The notes under the pieces are model-generated. The model saw only the letters and a program-made list of their open reading frames with translations. It did no database searches and had not been told where the DNA came from. Of a stretch of DNA of 64,000 nt, positions 13,427-22,426 are shown in pieces; position 1 is the stretch's first letter; the number at the start of each line of letters is the position of its first letter. Origin of the DNA: Thiotrichaceae bacterium (GTDB lineage Bacteria; Pseudomonadota; Gammaproteobacteria; Thiotrichales; Thiotrichaceae); assembly GCA_026991755.1 (NCBI GenBank), contig JALXAX010000051.1:1-64000 (forward strand). The letters are read 5' to 3'. The translations under genes were made by a program, and so were the position numbers.

Positions 13427-15199
13427 ATGGGTTCAATAACAATAGCAATGGTTGTGGTGATGCTTCTCTCAATCATGTTGGTGGTCGTCAAAGGTTTTGC
13501 CAGTAAAGAAGCAACCAAAGCCTCAATCAAAGAAATCATAGAGGACTTAACACCTAACCAGATACTAGACGAATATAAACGACAGCTAACTACGTTGAAA
13601 GTATGTGCCTTAGGCGGTGGCTTGCTTACGCTTATGTATGCTATGCAATTTTTCAGCGGTGGCGAAATTAATCCACTTACATGGGCTTTCGGTCAATGGT
13701 TCGCGGTGGCGGTTGGTGGTGTGGTTGTCTTTGCTATTACAGCAACACAATACAACCTTTACCAAGATGTATCAGGCGCTAAAACAGCCGTGTTTATCAT
13801 CATAGGGATTTTAGTCTTTGTGTTTATCTCTGAGATAGCATCGACAGCAGAAAGGGAAAGCCAACTAGTTAAAACGCGCTCAAGCCAATCCCCTGCTATG
13901 CAGGTAGCGCTATCAGCGGTCAACTCGAATACCTCTAGCTTGCAAGGTGCTACTGGCTATGAAAGCTTACTAGCCAATGCTCAAGCCAAAAAAGCAGAAC
14001 ATGAAATAGAACTAAAACGATGCAAGCGCCATGCTAACAAAGGCGCTAAACGTGTAGAGCATTGCCGTAACTATGAGAATAAAAAAATAGCGCATTATCA
14101 GGCTATGGTGAATCAATACAGTCAATCGGCTAACCAGCGTCATAGTACCCTTGCTAATGCGACAACAGCGCTTATTGATAAAGTGCAGGTGCTACAGCAA
14201 GACGAAAATCAACACGCCTCTATTATCAAGTTTTTTAAGCAATTTGGTATTACTGCTACAAGCGCAATGATGTTTGTAGCTTTCATCTTGGTTAATGCAT
14301 TCGAGCTAGGCTTCCATTATTCAGGTTCAAGAGTCGGTCATTTAAAATCCGCGCTGGCTCAAATTGGTTATGACTTGCAAAGCAATACCAATAGCTTTGA
14401 GATCCAGAAATCAAAAATGGATCTGCTAAAGCTTCGTGATGCAAGACAAACCAAAGAAGAAATGGAACGATTAAAAGAAGAAATTAGAGCGCTATCAGGA
14501 AAGGCTAAAGCTAGTCCCTCACCTGCTACAGCGCAACCAAAGCAAAAACCCGACTTGAATCATCAAGGATATGGTTTTAATAATAAGGGTGCTTATTGGG
14601 GTGCTGGTGTTGGTTTGGGTTTAGATGTCCCATTAGGTGAAACGGGATTAAGTTTAACACCTGCTATCGGTACAGGATTCATAAAGCCTTTTAAGTCTGA
14701 GACAAAAACACCTCTAAACACTGAAAATCATCAACCGCAAACAATGGGATTTATTGATACCAATAACCGCCCTACTCCGAGCAAAAAGAGTGCTAAAAAA
14801 AGCACTATGGAGCGTCAAAAAAGCATGATTAATGATGATGGTATGGTTTCAATAGAAAAGCCTTTAAAATCAACAAGTACACGGATGATTAATGATAATA
14901 AAGTATCCGTGTATAAACACGCGTGTAATAACACGGATAAAAACCATGCTCTAAATAAGAAACTTAACAGTCATCCAAAGTCCAAAAAGATAAGGTTTGA
15001 TACCTCAACAAATGCAAAGAAAGGTGATGAAGTTCATTGTCCTGAATGCGGTAATCCATTTACTAAGAAAACCTATAATCATGTTTTTTGTAAACCTAAG
15101 TGTAGATTCGATTATCACAATGAAGCTGATGATTCAGGTAAGAGAATTGAGATAAAAGAAGCCGTTCAACGGAAACGTAAAAGGAGAGCTAAAGCATAA
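13427..15199 (+). CDS. Large membrane protein with coiled coil and C-terminal zinc-finger-like motif (590 aa)
   Basis: Not assigned to a family. Membrane spans: one at the N-terminus (SITIAMVVVMLLSIMLVVV), two around residues 64-105, one near 120-135 (TAVFIIIGILVFVFISEIAS) and one near 280-300 (TSAMMFVAFILVNAFELGFH). A Lys/Glu-rich coiled coil lies between, and another follows. A Gly-rich segment (GAYWGAGVGLGLDVPLG) precedes a basic tail with CPECG...FCKPKC, a Cys4 zinc-ribbon pattern. Neither a Walker A motif nor a Zot/pI domain is found, so this is not the usual filamentous-phage assembly ATPase. The ATG at 13427 has TAAGGGGA upstream; the longer frame overlaps the preceding gene. Confidence 0.7.
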   Translation: MGSITIAMVVVMLLSIMLVVVKGFASKEATKASIKEIIEDLTPNQILDEYKRQLTTLKVCALGGGLLTLMYAMQFFSGGEINPLTWAFGQWFAVAVGGVVVFAITATQYNLYQDVSGAKTAVFIIIGILVFVFISEIASTAERESQLVKTRSSQSPAMQVALSAVNSNTSSLQGATGYESLLANAQAKKAEHEIELKRCKRHANKGAKRVEHCRNYENKKIAHYQAMVNQYSQSANQRHSTLANATTALIDKVQVLQQDENQHASIIKFFKQFGITATSAMMFVAFILVNAFELGFHYSGSRVGHLKSALAQIGYDLQSNTNSFEIQKSKMDLLKLRDARQTKEEMERLKEEIRALSGKAKASPSPATAQPKQKPDLNHQGYGFNNKGAYWGAGVGLGLDVPLGETGLSLTPAIGTGFIKPFKSETKTPLNTENHQPQTMGFIDTNNRPTPSKKSAKKSTMERQKSMINDDGMVSIEKPLKSTSTRMINDNKVSVYKHACNNTDKNHALNKKLNSHPKSKKIRFDTSTNAKKGDEVHCPECGNPFTKKTYNHVFCKPKCRFDYHNEADDSGKRIEIKEAVQRKRKRRAKA

Positions 15200-15312
15200 A
15201 TGACAATCAATCCCTTGCTCTTTGGAGTAGGGGAGCAACTATGCCATTTACCTGCAAAACCTAAACCATCTAAAAACTACCGCTGAATTGTAGCGTAGCC
15301 GTAACTGATGAC

Positions 15313-15341
15313 AGCCTTACTTTTAGGAGTAGGGCTTTTTT
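15313..15341 (+). terminator. Terminator of the late block
   Basis: AGCC-t-TACT, loop, AGTA-g-GGCT followed by TTTTT. A related hairpin without a T-run (TTGCTC...GAGCAA) lies about 100 bases upstream. It ends the gene block that began after rep. Confidence 0.7.
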
Positions 15342-15543
15342 GTTTGTGGAGTCTTAAACACGTTTCACGCTCCACAAATAAGTTGCTAAATAAGATTATC
15401 AATAAAGTATACCCGTGTGATAAAAATATCAGTTTTTGAGAATGGCCACACAATGACGTTTAGAATTATCATTAGAGTGGTAGCGCTTGATAGAGTGGGA
15501 ATTATCGCAGGGTCTACCTCATTGATAAAAGTTTGAATAAGCA

Positions 15544-15672
15544 CTTCTAAATAGAGTACACCTTTGTTAGAAGATCGGAAAAATCAATAATCATGTACTT
15601 ATAGTTCTAAATAGGGTTGATTTTTAATTTATATAAGATATTATAACAGTACCTAGAAGCTATTTAGAAGAT
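15544..15672 (+). promoter_or_regulatory. Putative res region of the serine recombinase
   Basis: Three related sites stand directly upstream of the resolvase gene. Site one is CTTCTAA...TTAGAAG (15544-15573), a dyad of about 30 bp like a resolvase crossover site. Then come TTCTAAATAGG (15605) and CTAGAAGCTATTTAGAAGA (15653). This site-plus-gene layout matches Tn3-type res-tnpR. It should resolve multimers of the circular form. Confidence 0.55.
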
Positions 15673-15690
15673 TTAACAAGGGGAATAAAA

Positions 15691-16242
15691 ATGTCAATTA
15701 TCGGGTATGCAAGGGTTTCAACACTAGATCAAGATCACACTACACAGATTGAAAGATTAGAGTCTGCAAAGTGTAAAAAGATATTTTCAGAAAAGCAAAG
15801 CGGTACAACCAAGAAAAACAGAACAGCACTAGCTGAGTGTATCGGCTACATGAGGGAAGGGGATACCCTAGCAATTACTAAGATTGACCGCTTAGCACGT
15901 TCAGCGCGTGACCTTCACAATATGGTGCATGAGTTAGAGAGGAAAGGTATTAGCTTGCTGGTACTGGATCAACAAATAGATACTCGCACATCAACGGGAA
16001 AAGCATTTTTAGGAATGTTGGCTACATTTGCTGAATTTGAAACTAATATTAGAAAAGAGAGGCAACTAGAGGGCATAGCTAAAGCTAAACAAAAGGGTGT
16101 ATATAAAGGGCGAAAGGCTACAGCTAAAGCAAAAAAACCTGCAATGTTGGAGCTATTGGCGCAAGGTATGAGTAAGCCTAAAATAGCAAATGAACTTGGG
16201 GTGAGTGTTGCGAGTGTTTATAATGTTTTAAAGGCTTCTTAA
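15691..16242 (+). CDS. Serine recombinase, resolvase/invertase family
   Basis: 183 residues with the full small-resolvase layout. The catalytic domain has Ser10 in IGYARVST, DRLARSARDL, and TGKAFLGMLATFAEFE, followed by the long E helix. A C-terminal HTH (MSKPKIANELGVSVASVYNVL) binds the res half sites. It lies last before attR, with GGGG at ribosome-site distance. It probably resolves dimers of the circular element and so helps maintain it. Confidence 0.93.
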   Translation: MSIIGYARVSTLDQDHTTQIERLESAKCKKIFSEKQSGTTKKNRTALAECIGYMREGDTLAITKIDRLARSARDLHNMVHELERKGISLLVLDQQIDTRTSTGKAFLGMLATFAEFETNIRKERQLEGIAKAKQKGVYKGRKATAKAKKPAMLELLAQGMSKPKIANELGVSVASVYNVLKAS

Positions 16243-16328
16243 ATAAACGGGTACTGAAAAGGGTATATGTTGAAAATGCATCAATTATATATTATTAATA
16301 ATAGCTATATAGAATACTTATAGCAAAG

Positions 16329-16343
16329 CACCTCCGCCACCAA
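16329..16343 (+). other. attR (degenerate copy of the tRNA-Phe end)
   Basis: CACCTCCGCCACCAA, which equals the tRNA 3' end except that one G of CCGGCC is lost. It marks the right boundary of the element. Once outside the functional tRNA this copy is free to drift, which suggests an old or no longer excising insertion. Confidence 0.75.
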
Positions 16344-16352
16344 GATCAAATT

Positions 16353-16380
16353 AAAAAACCCGCTTCTAGCGGGTTTTTTT
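16353..16380 (+). terminator. Probable original tRNA-Phe terminator
   Basis: AAAAAACCCGC, loop ttcta, GCGGGTTTTTTT, ten bases after attR. Without the element it would directly follow the tRNA. It is a near-symmetric hairpin and also serves the convergent M23 gene on the other strand. Confidence 0.8.
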
Positions 16381-16405
16381 ATGTCCGCTATTAACGATAG
16401 CCTTT

Positions 16406-17119
16406 CTAAGGATTCCCATTAAGGAGTCTCTGATAAGCATCCACTAATGATGTATACGGTGGAACAAAAACTTTAGCAGAACGCCCATCATGAAACTTGA
16501 TCGTTTGTTTCATATCAAAATGTAAATGAATAGATGTTTTTGTATTCCCCATATTGTCTGAGACCAGCCCTATTCGTTGTCCACGCTTTACTTTTTGTCC
16601 ACTTCGCACTTGAAGTGTCGGTGAGTCCAGATGCAAGTAGCGATATATTCTGCCCGATGTTCCTCTTAAATAAACTGTGTAACTCCCGATAGAAGTAATT
16701 ATGCCATCTTCTACAGCAACGACCTTATACCGCTTTTTTGCACAGGAAGATGATCTTATATCAACTCCTTGATGTCCTTCACCTGCTGGACATAATGGCA
16801 TCCCCCAGCCACGTACTTCACAATAATTATCATGCCACGGATAACTATAATTCCTTGTATCACACAAACTTCCTTTCGCACCATGCAAACCTCCTACACC
16901 ATAAACCTGTGAGTTAATATAGGCTGGCGCAGACTCTAGAGGGAAGCGAATATCTGGAGCATAGATATATTGATCTCCTACTCTACCAGCACCACTTCCT
17001 GAGGGTACTAGCTTTCCTGCGGGGGCATATGAAAAGCTTGCCTGCTCTGATGCATCATGAAACGGGTTTGAACAAGACGACAAAAACAACAAGATGACAA
17101 TACTGGAAACTTTATTCAT
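16406..17119 (-). CDS. M23 peptidase lipoprotein
   Basis: 237 residues. The signal peptide ends in a lipobox (FLSSC, Cys16), so the protein is tethered to a membrane. The C-terminal LytM domain has HQGVD and HLHFD zinc-ligand motifs, and GIITSIGSYTVYLRG is the usual central strand pair. It may be a peptidoglycan endopeptidase or, if a ligand is altered, an amidase activator. It overlaps the upstream exported protein by four bases (ATGA), so the two are co-translated and probably work together in the envelope. Confidence 0.85.
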   Translation of the reverse strand: MNKVSSIVILLFLSSCSNPFHDASEQASFSYAPAGKLVPSGSGAGRVGDQYIYAPDIRFPLESAPAYINSQVYGVGGLHGAKGSLCDTRNYSYPWHDNYCEVRGWGMPLCPAGEGHQGVDIRSSSCAKKRYKVVAVEDGIITSIGSYTVYLRGTSGRIYRYLHLDSPTLQVRSGQKVKRGQRIGLVSDNMGNTKTSIHLHFDMKQTIKFHDGRSAKVFVPPYTSLVDAYQRLLNGNP

Positions 17120-17646
17120 GAACGTCCGCCCACTATTATTAGCTCCTTATATAACTTCTCCAGAAAACCTTTTTGCAAACATCGAGAATCACTATCAGGC
17201 TTATCACACTCAAGCACCATTGAATAATTCGCCCCATGACGATTAAAATCCGTACTCATCATGCCTTCAGACCGAGAATAAACAATCTCTTGGTTACTCA
17301 GTTGCGCTTCAGTTAACAGAGAATTATCTTTGATAGTTTGCTGGAAAGTTCTATCGCCTGTAACAACAAAGGACGCTCCCTTCAATGGCAAAGTAATACT
17401 ATAAAAGTGCTTATCAGCAACAACAATCATTGTCTCATTGTATGTTTGTGAAGAAGGCAAATAGACAGGCAACGTCACACTACTAACCCCTTGAGTAAGC
17501 ACACGAGGGAATGGACTTCTACGCGCAGCAAATTGCCCACTAGAGTTATCGATCTCCGACCAATTGATATCTAGCACACCCGATTCAGCAGCCAAATGAG
17601 AAACCGTACTTACGTACAAAAGCATTGAAAGAAATAATAAACGCAT
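17116..17646 (-). CDS. Exported protein of unknown function (176 aa)
   Basis: A cleavable signal peptide (MRLLFLSMLLYVSTVSHLAA) and a beta-rich mature part with two Cys near the end (LECDKPDSDSRCL). No family recognised. Its coupling to the M23 lipoprotein suggests a partner or inhibitor of that enzyme; this is inference from the overlap only. Confidence 0.7.
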   Translation of the reverse strand: MRLLFLSMLLYVSTVSHLAAESGVLDINWSEIDNSSGQFAARRSPFPRVLTQGVSSVTLPVYLPSSQTYNETMIVVADKHFYSITLPLKGASFVVTGDRTFQQTIKDNSLLTEAQLSNQEIVYSRSEGMMSTDFNRHGANYSMVLECDKPDSDSRCLQKGFLEKLYKELIIVGGRS

Positions 17647-17702
17647 ACAAGACTCCTTTTTGTATTATTGAAATCACTGTACTCAGTGAGAATACCTTCT
17701 AT

Positions 17703-18248
17703 TTAATACTGCCGTTTAAGCAACACATAGACGGCTCCCGTACCACCATCCTTAGGTAGTGTTGAATGATAAGCCAACACTCTGCCATGTAGTTGTAGCC
17801 AGTGATCCACTTTACGTTTTAACACAGATGATTTATTTTCCGATCGATTGCCTTTACCATGAATAATCCTGATGCAACTACTTTCTAACTGCTCCACAGA
17901 GTGCAAGTACCCAAGCAAAGCTTCTTTAGCCTGCTTTGCGTTCATCCCATGTAGGTCTAACTCATCAGTAATACGATAATGACCAGCACGTAGTTTACGA
18001 AATACTTTCTTTTGAACACCCGCAACACGGTAACTCAATACATCGCCTGCTAGAACATTTACAGGCTCATACTCATCTGAAATAAAATCACGCACATCTT
18101 GTTGCTTATCATTAGTGGTTTTTAGCGGTATAGCCCGAGGCTTTGGGGTATCATGTAAGACCCTATCATGATGAATTCGTTCAACGCCCTTCATGGCATC
18201 TTGGAATACATTATTTTGTTGTGATGGTTTGGTTGTTTTTTTACACAT
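17703..18248 (-). CDS. Smr domain protein (SmrA-like endonuclease)
   Basis: 181 residues. The C-terminal Smr domain has LDLHGM and the HGKG motif (IRIIHGKGNRS), then GGTGAVYVLLK. In E. coli SmrA-type proteins this domain nicks DNA or RNA. The N-terminal half is a charged linker with VLAGDVLSYRVAGVQKKVFR, seen in YdaL/SmrA relatives. It starts ten bases before the diverging surE frame. Confidence 0.88.
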   Translation of the reverse strand: MCKKTTKPSQQNNVFQDAMKGVERIHHDRVLHDTPKPRAIPLKTTNDKQQDVRDFISDEYEPVNVLAGDVLSYRVAGVQKKVFRKLRAGHYRITDELDLHGMNAKQAKEALLGYLHSVEQLESSCIRIIHGKGNRSENKSSVLKRKVDHWLQLHGRVLAYHSTLPKDGGTGAVYVLLKRQY

Positions 18249-18284
18249 GACACTTAAGTGGGACTTAATAAACCCTGTATATTT

Positions 18285-19037
18285 ATGAAAATATTACTAA
18301 GCAATGACGATGGTTACAGCGCACTCGGCTTACAATCACTTAGAACAGCACTCAATGAGTTTGCCACGGTTGTTACGGTTGCGCCAGAAATTAACCGAAG
18401 TGGCGCAAGTAACTCACTGACACTTGAAAACCCATTACGCTTAAATCACCGTGGAAATAACCTTTATAGTGTCAATGGCACCCCCACGGATTGTGTTCAT
18501 CTAGCACTAACAGGCTTGCTAGATTACGACCCTGATATCGTTGTATCAGGCATTAATGCAGGAGCTAACATGGGTGATGACGTACTCTATTCAGGTACCG
18601 TTGCAGCTGCAATGGAAGGTCGATTTCTTGGCCTGCCTGCCATCGCTATTTCTAGCTGCTCGTTTGAGCTGAAGCACGTACAGTCTGCAGTGAAAGCTAT
18701 CCAATTACTGTTTAAACACATGTCCGACTTCCCCGACAAGGAAGATACCATTCTCAATGTCAATGTACCGAGTCTTCCATGGGATGAAATTAAAGGATTC
18801 AAGACAACTCGGCTCGGTAAACGGCACAAAGCCGAGCCCGTTATCAACGCAAAAGACCCGCGAGGAACACCGATTTATTGGGTTGGCCCTCCAGGAGAAG
18901 AACAAGATGCTGGTGAAGGCACTGATTTTTATGCTATACACCAAGGGTATATTTCAGTAACTCCTATACATACAGATTTAACACGCTATCAAGCTATCAA
19001 CGCAACTTCAGACTGGCTCAAGAATATCCATGAGTAA
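18285..19037 (+). CDS. surE: 5'/3'-nucleotidase SurE
   Basis: 250 residues. [16 protein letters not shown] at the N-terminus carries the metal-binding Asp pair (NDDG), and [20 protein letters not shown] is the second signature. I trimmed nine codons from the longest frame, because SurE proteins start at MxILxxNDDG. It dephosphorylates nucleoside monophosphates in stationary phase or stress. Overlaps pcm by eight bases, the conserved surE-pcm pair. Confidence 0.95.
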   Translation: MKILLSNDDGYSALGLQSLRTALNEFATVVTVAPEINRSGASNSLTLENPLRLNHRGNNLYSVNGTPTDCVHLALTGLLDYDPDIVVSGINAGANMGDDVLYSGTVAAAMEGRFLGLPAIAISSCSFELKHVQSAVKAIQLLFKHMSDFPDKEDTILNVNVPSLPWDEIKGFKTTRLGKRHKAEPVINAKDPRGTPIYWVGPPGEEQDAGEGTDFYAIHQGYISVTPIHTDLTRYQAINATSDWLKNIHE

Positions 19038-19686
19038 ACTTAATATTGATGGGATAGGAATGACATCCCAACGTGCGCGGGATCGCCTTATTGACGTGCT
19101 CATGCAAAAGGGCATTAAAGATAAAGAAGTTTTACGCGTACTCAGAAAACTTCCTCGACATCTTTTTATGGACGAGGCTCTAGCAAGCCGATCATATGAA
19201 AATACTGCTCTACCTATTGGACACGGTCAAACCATCTCCCAGCCGTATATTGTCGCTAGAATGACCGAGTTACTCATTGAGAAAGGCACACCTACCAAAG
19301 TCTTAGAAGTGGGCACAGGCTCTGGCTATCAAGCGGCTACACTAGGTGCATTAGTTAAAGAATTACACACCGTTGAAATCATCGAACCTCTTTACCGAAG
19401 TTCTCGCGACCTATTATATTCACTTGGCTTCAGAAATATTCGTACGCATTTAAGTGATGGTAGTTGGGGGTGGAAAGCCAATGCACCTTATGATGCAATA
19501 ATCGTAACTGCTGCTCCTAACGAGATACCCTCTACACTCTTAGATCAACTCGCTATCAATGGCCGCATGGTTATCCCTGTTGGAAAACAAAAAGGCGCAC
19601 AATCACTGCAAGTTATTACTAGGGAATCTACCGACAGCTTTAAGACTGAGGAGCATGAAGCTGTTCAGTTTGTTCCATTGGTATAG
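19030..19686 (+). CDS. pcm: Protein-L-isoaspartate O-methyltransferase
   Basis: 218 residues. SAM motif I is [16 protein letters not shown], preceded by the family hallmark [18 protein letters not shown]. It methylates isoaspartyl residues of aged proteins using SAM, starting their repair. Co-translated with surE as in most gammaproteobacteria. Confidence 0.96.
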   Translation: MSKLNIDGIGMTSQRARDRLIDVLMQKGIKDKEVLRVLRKLPRHLFMDEALASRSYENTALPIGHGQTISQPYIVARMTELLIEKGTPTKVLEVGTGSGYQAATLGALVKELHTVEIIEPLYRSSRDLLYSLGFRNIRTHLSDGSWGWKANAPYDAIIVTAAPNEIPSTLLDQLAINGRMVIPVGKQKGAQSLQVITRESTDSFKTEEHEAVQFVPLV

Positions 19687-19737
19687 AAAGTTTAGAGGGT
19701 GTAATATCATCACTAATCAATTATTGAGCGACATACT

Positions 19738-20178
19738 ATGACTTTAAAACCCTCCCATATTATTATAGCAATAGCCGTTTTAAGCCTTTCTAGCTGCACT
19801 GTTTACCTGCCCCCTAAAGATGATACTGTTCCATCTGCTGAACCCCTTGTTATACCCAGTAAAAATACAGTGACGGACTCAAAGAATAAAAACCAGGTAA
19901 AAACCCCAGCAACAAGCTCTAAAACAAAAACAACAGTACCTGAAATTAAAGCGACCAATGAAGCAGACAGTAAAAGTAAAACCACTGTAGAAAATAAAGC
20001 CGCTACCCCTCCCAAAACATCAAACCAAGGGCAAACATTTTATATAGTCAAACCCAAAGATACTGTGTTTGCTGTTATGAGAAATACGGGAGTTCACTGG
20101 AAAAAAATCATCCAGCTAAATAACCTAAAAGCTCCAAAATATACAATCTTTCCAGGACAAAGCTTACGTATCAAATAA
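19738..20178 (+). CDS. LysM lipoprotein (NlpD-like, without M23 domain)
   Basis: 146 residues. The signal peptide ends in a lipobox (SLSSC, Cys19). A Lys/Thr/Pro-rich linker follows, then one LysM domain (FYIVKPKDTVFAVMRNTG ... IIQLNNLKAPKYTIFPGQSL). Position after pcm is where nlpD normally sits, but the LytM domain that activates amidases is missing and no rpoS follows. It may be a shortened NlpD or a different cell-wall-binding lipoprotein. Confidence 0.8.
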   Translation: MTLKPSHIIIAIAVLSLSSCTVYLPPKDDTVPSAEPLVIPSKNTVTDSKNKNQVKTPATSSKTKTTVPEIKATNEADSKSKTTVENKAATPPKTSNQGQTFYIVKPKDTVFAVMRNTGVHWKKIIQLNNLKAPKYTIFPGQSLRIK

Positions 20179-20230
20179 CCTTACCCAACGTAAATATGGG
20201 CAAGTAAGCCGCGATTAACAACAAAGGAAT

Positions 20231-20350
20231 AACCTAAATTCCTCAGTTAACCGCTTCCAGTATTAAATAAACTACTGATAGTAATAAAGTAAGCCGCTTT
20301 ATCTATCTTCACTTATAGAGTGAAGGCGCTACAGCCTATAGAGCAACCCT
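20231..20350. repeat. Repeat family D, truncated copy
   Basis: Nearly identical to 35723-35840, beginning AACCTAAATTCCTCAGTTAA and ending GAGCAACCCT, with an inner hairpin CTTCAC/GTGAAG. The right arm present in the other copy is missing here. It lies between the convergent LysM lipoprotein and TlpA-like genes. The rest of the gap (20351-20439) shows nothing recognisable. Confidence 0.75.
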
Positions 20351-20439
20351 GCTGAAGCTTCTAAGTTTCGCTAAAGCTCAGCTAAACCACAGAAATTCCG
20401 ATCGGACTTAGTCAGAGCCTCCTTAGCCGACCACTATCA

Positions 20440-20997
20440 CTAAAGATCAAAGATATCTTCAGACTCTTTCACTTTCGTTGGACCATTAGAGGCATGCTGT
20501 TGCATTAATTGCTCTACAGCCTCCAGATCAACAATACCTACAACTCTCGCAGCTACATGACCTTTAGGCGTTACTATATAGGTTGTAGGAATACCCATTA
20601 ATACGCCAAATGCCGTTATGGTGCTTTCCTGCACGGGTGCAATCAAGTATTCCATCATATTTTCTTCAGCAAACTCTGTTAAATCCTTAACATTAGTACC
20701 ACCTGCATCCATACCCAGGATTACTGCATCTGCTTTATGTTTATCCGAAAACCTTACTAAGTCGGGGATTTCCTCTATGCAAGGAGGACAATAGGTACCC
20801 CAATAATTGACTAAAACCCACTTTCCGCGATAATCAGAGAATTGGTGTGTTTTCCCTTTTATATCACTAAAAGAGAAGTTCTCAACGGGTTCGGAGTCTG
20901 CACTAGCTGACAAGGAAAGAAGCAAGGCGCCACCCACTAACAGCACTTTTAGTGCTTTGGTAAAAAAATTATTATTAAAAGTATTTTGCAGTTTCAT
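20440..20997 (-). CDS. TlpA-like thiol-disulfide oxidoreductase
   Basis: 185 residues with an N-terminal signal or anchor (VLLVGGALLLSLSASA) and a thioredoxin-fold domain. The active site is WGTYCPPCIEEIP (CPPC) and the cis-Pro loop is GIPTTYIV. Acts in the periplasm on thiols, like TlpA/ResA in cytochrome c maturation or oxidative repair; substrate unknown. I chose the ATG at 20997, because AAAGGA is spaced five bases from it; an ATG two codons earlier overlaps that ribosome site. Confidence 0.88.
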   Translation of the reverse strand: MKLQNTFNNNFFTKALKVLLVGGALLLSLSASADSEPVENFSFSDIKGKTHQFSDYRGKWVLVNYWGTYCPPCIEEIPDLVRFSDKHKADAVILGMDAGGTNVKDLTEFAEENMMEYLIAPVQESTITAFGVLMGIPTTYIVTPKGHVAARVVGIVDLEAVEQLMQQHASNGPTKVKESEDIFDL

Positions 20998-21056
20998 AGA
21001 CATCCTTTAGTTATTAGCTCTAGAATACATCTTTCAATATATCAGGAGAGAGTCGC

Positions 21057-22365
<1,309 letters not shown>

Positions 22366-22426
22366 TTATTCATTTATATTTGAAAACATTTAGATTTTTA
22401 GCCTATACTCGCTTAGACAGACTGAT

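Larger units (their letters stand above)
3118..16343 (+). mobile_element. Integrative element in tRNA-Phe (integrated plasmid / filamentous-phage-like replicon)
   Basis: About 13.2 kb bounded by a direct repeat of the tRNA 3' end. The left copy is CACCTCCGGCCACCAA (3118-3133) and the right copy CACCTCCGCCACCAA (16329-16343, one G missing). The integrase gene lies next to the tRNA, as usual for P4-type elements. Contents: two integrases, a toxin-antitoxin pair, control region, structured RNAs, an overlapping early polycistron with an AlpA-like protein and a Rep_trans initiator, a late block of small membrane/secreted proteins, and a resolvase with res-like sites. Replication, multimer-resolution and addiction genes argue for an extrachromosomal stage. 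No conjugation genes, Zot ATPase or tail/capsid genes are recognisable. Confidence 0.85.

Noticed and set aside
11225-15199. Calling the element a filamentous prophage outright
   Set aside because: No Zot/pI ATPase, no convincing major coat or pIII protein; only the Rep family and gene-size order agree.
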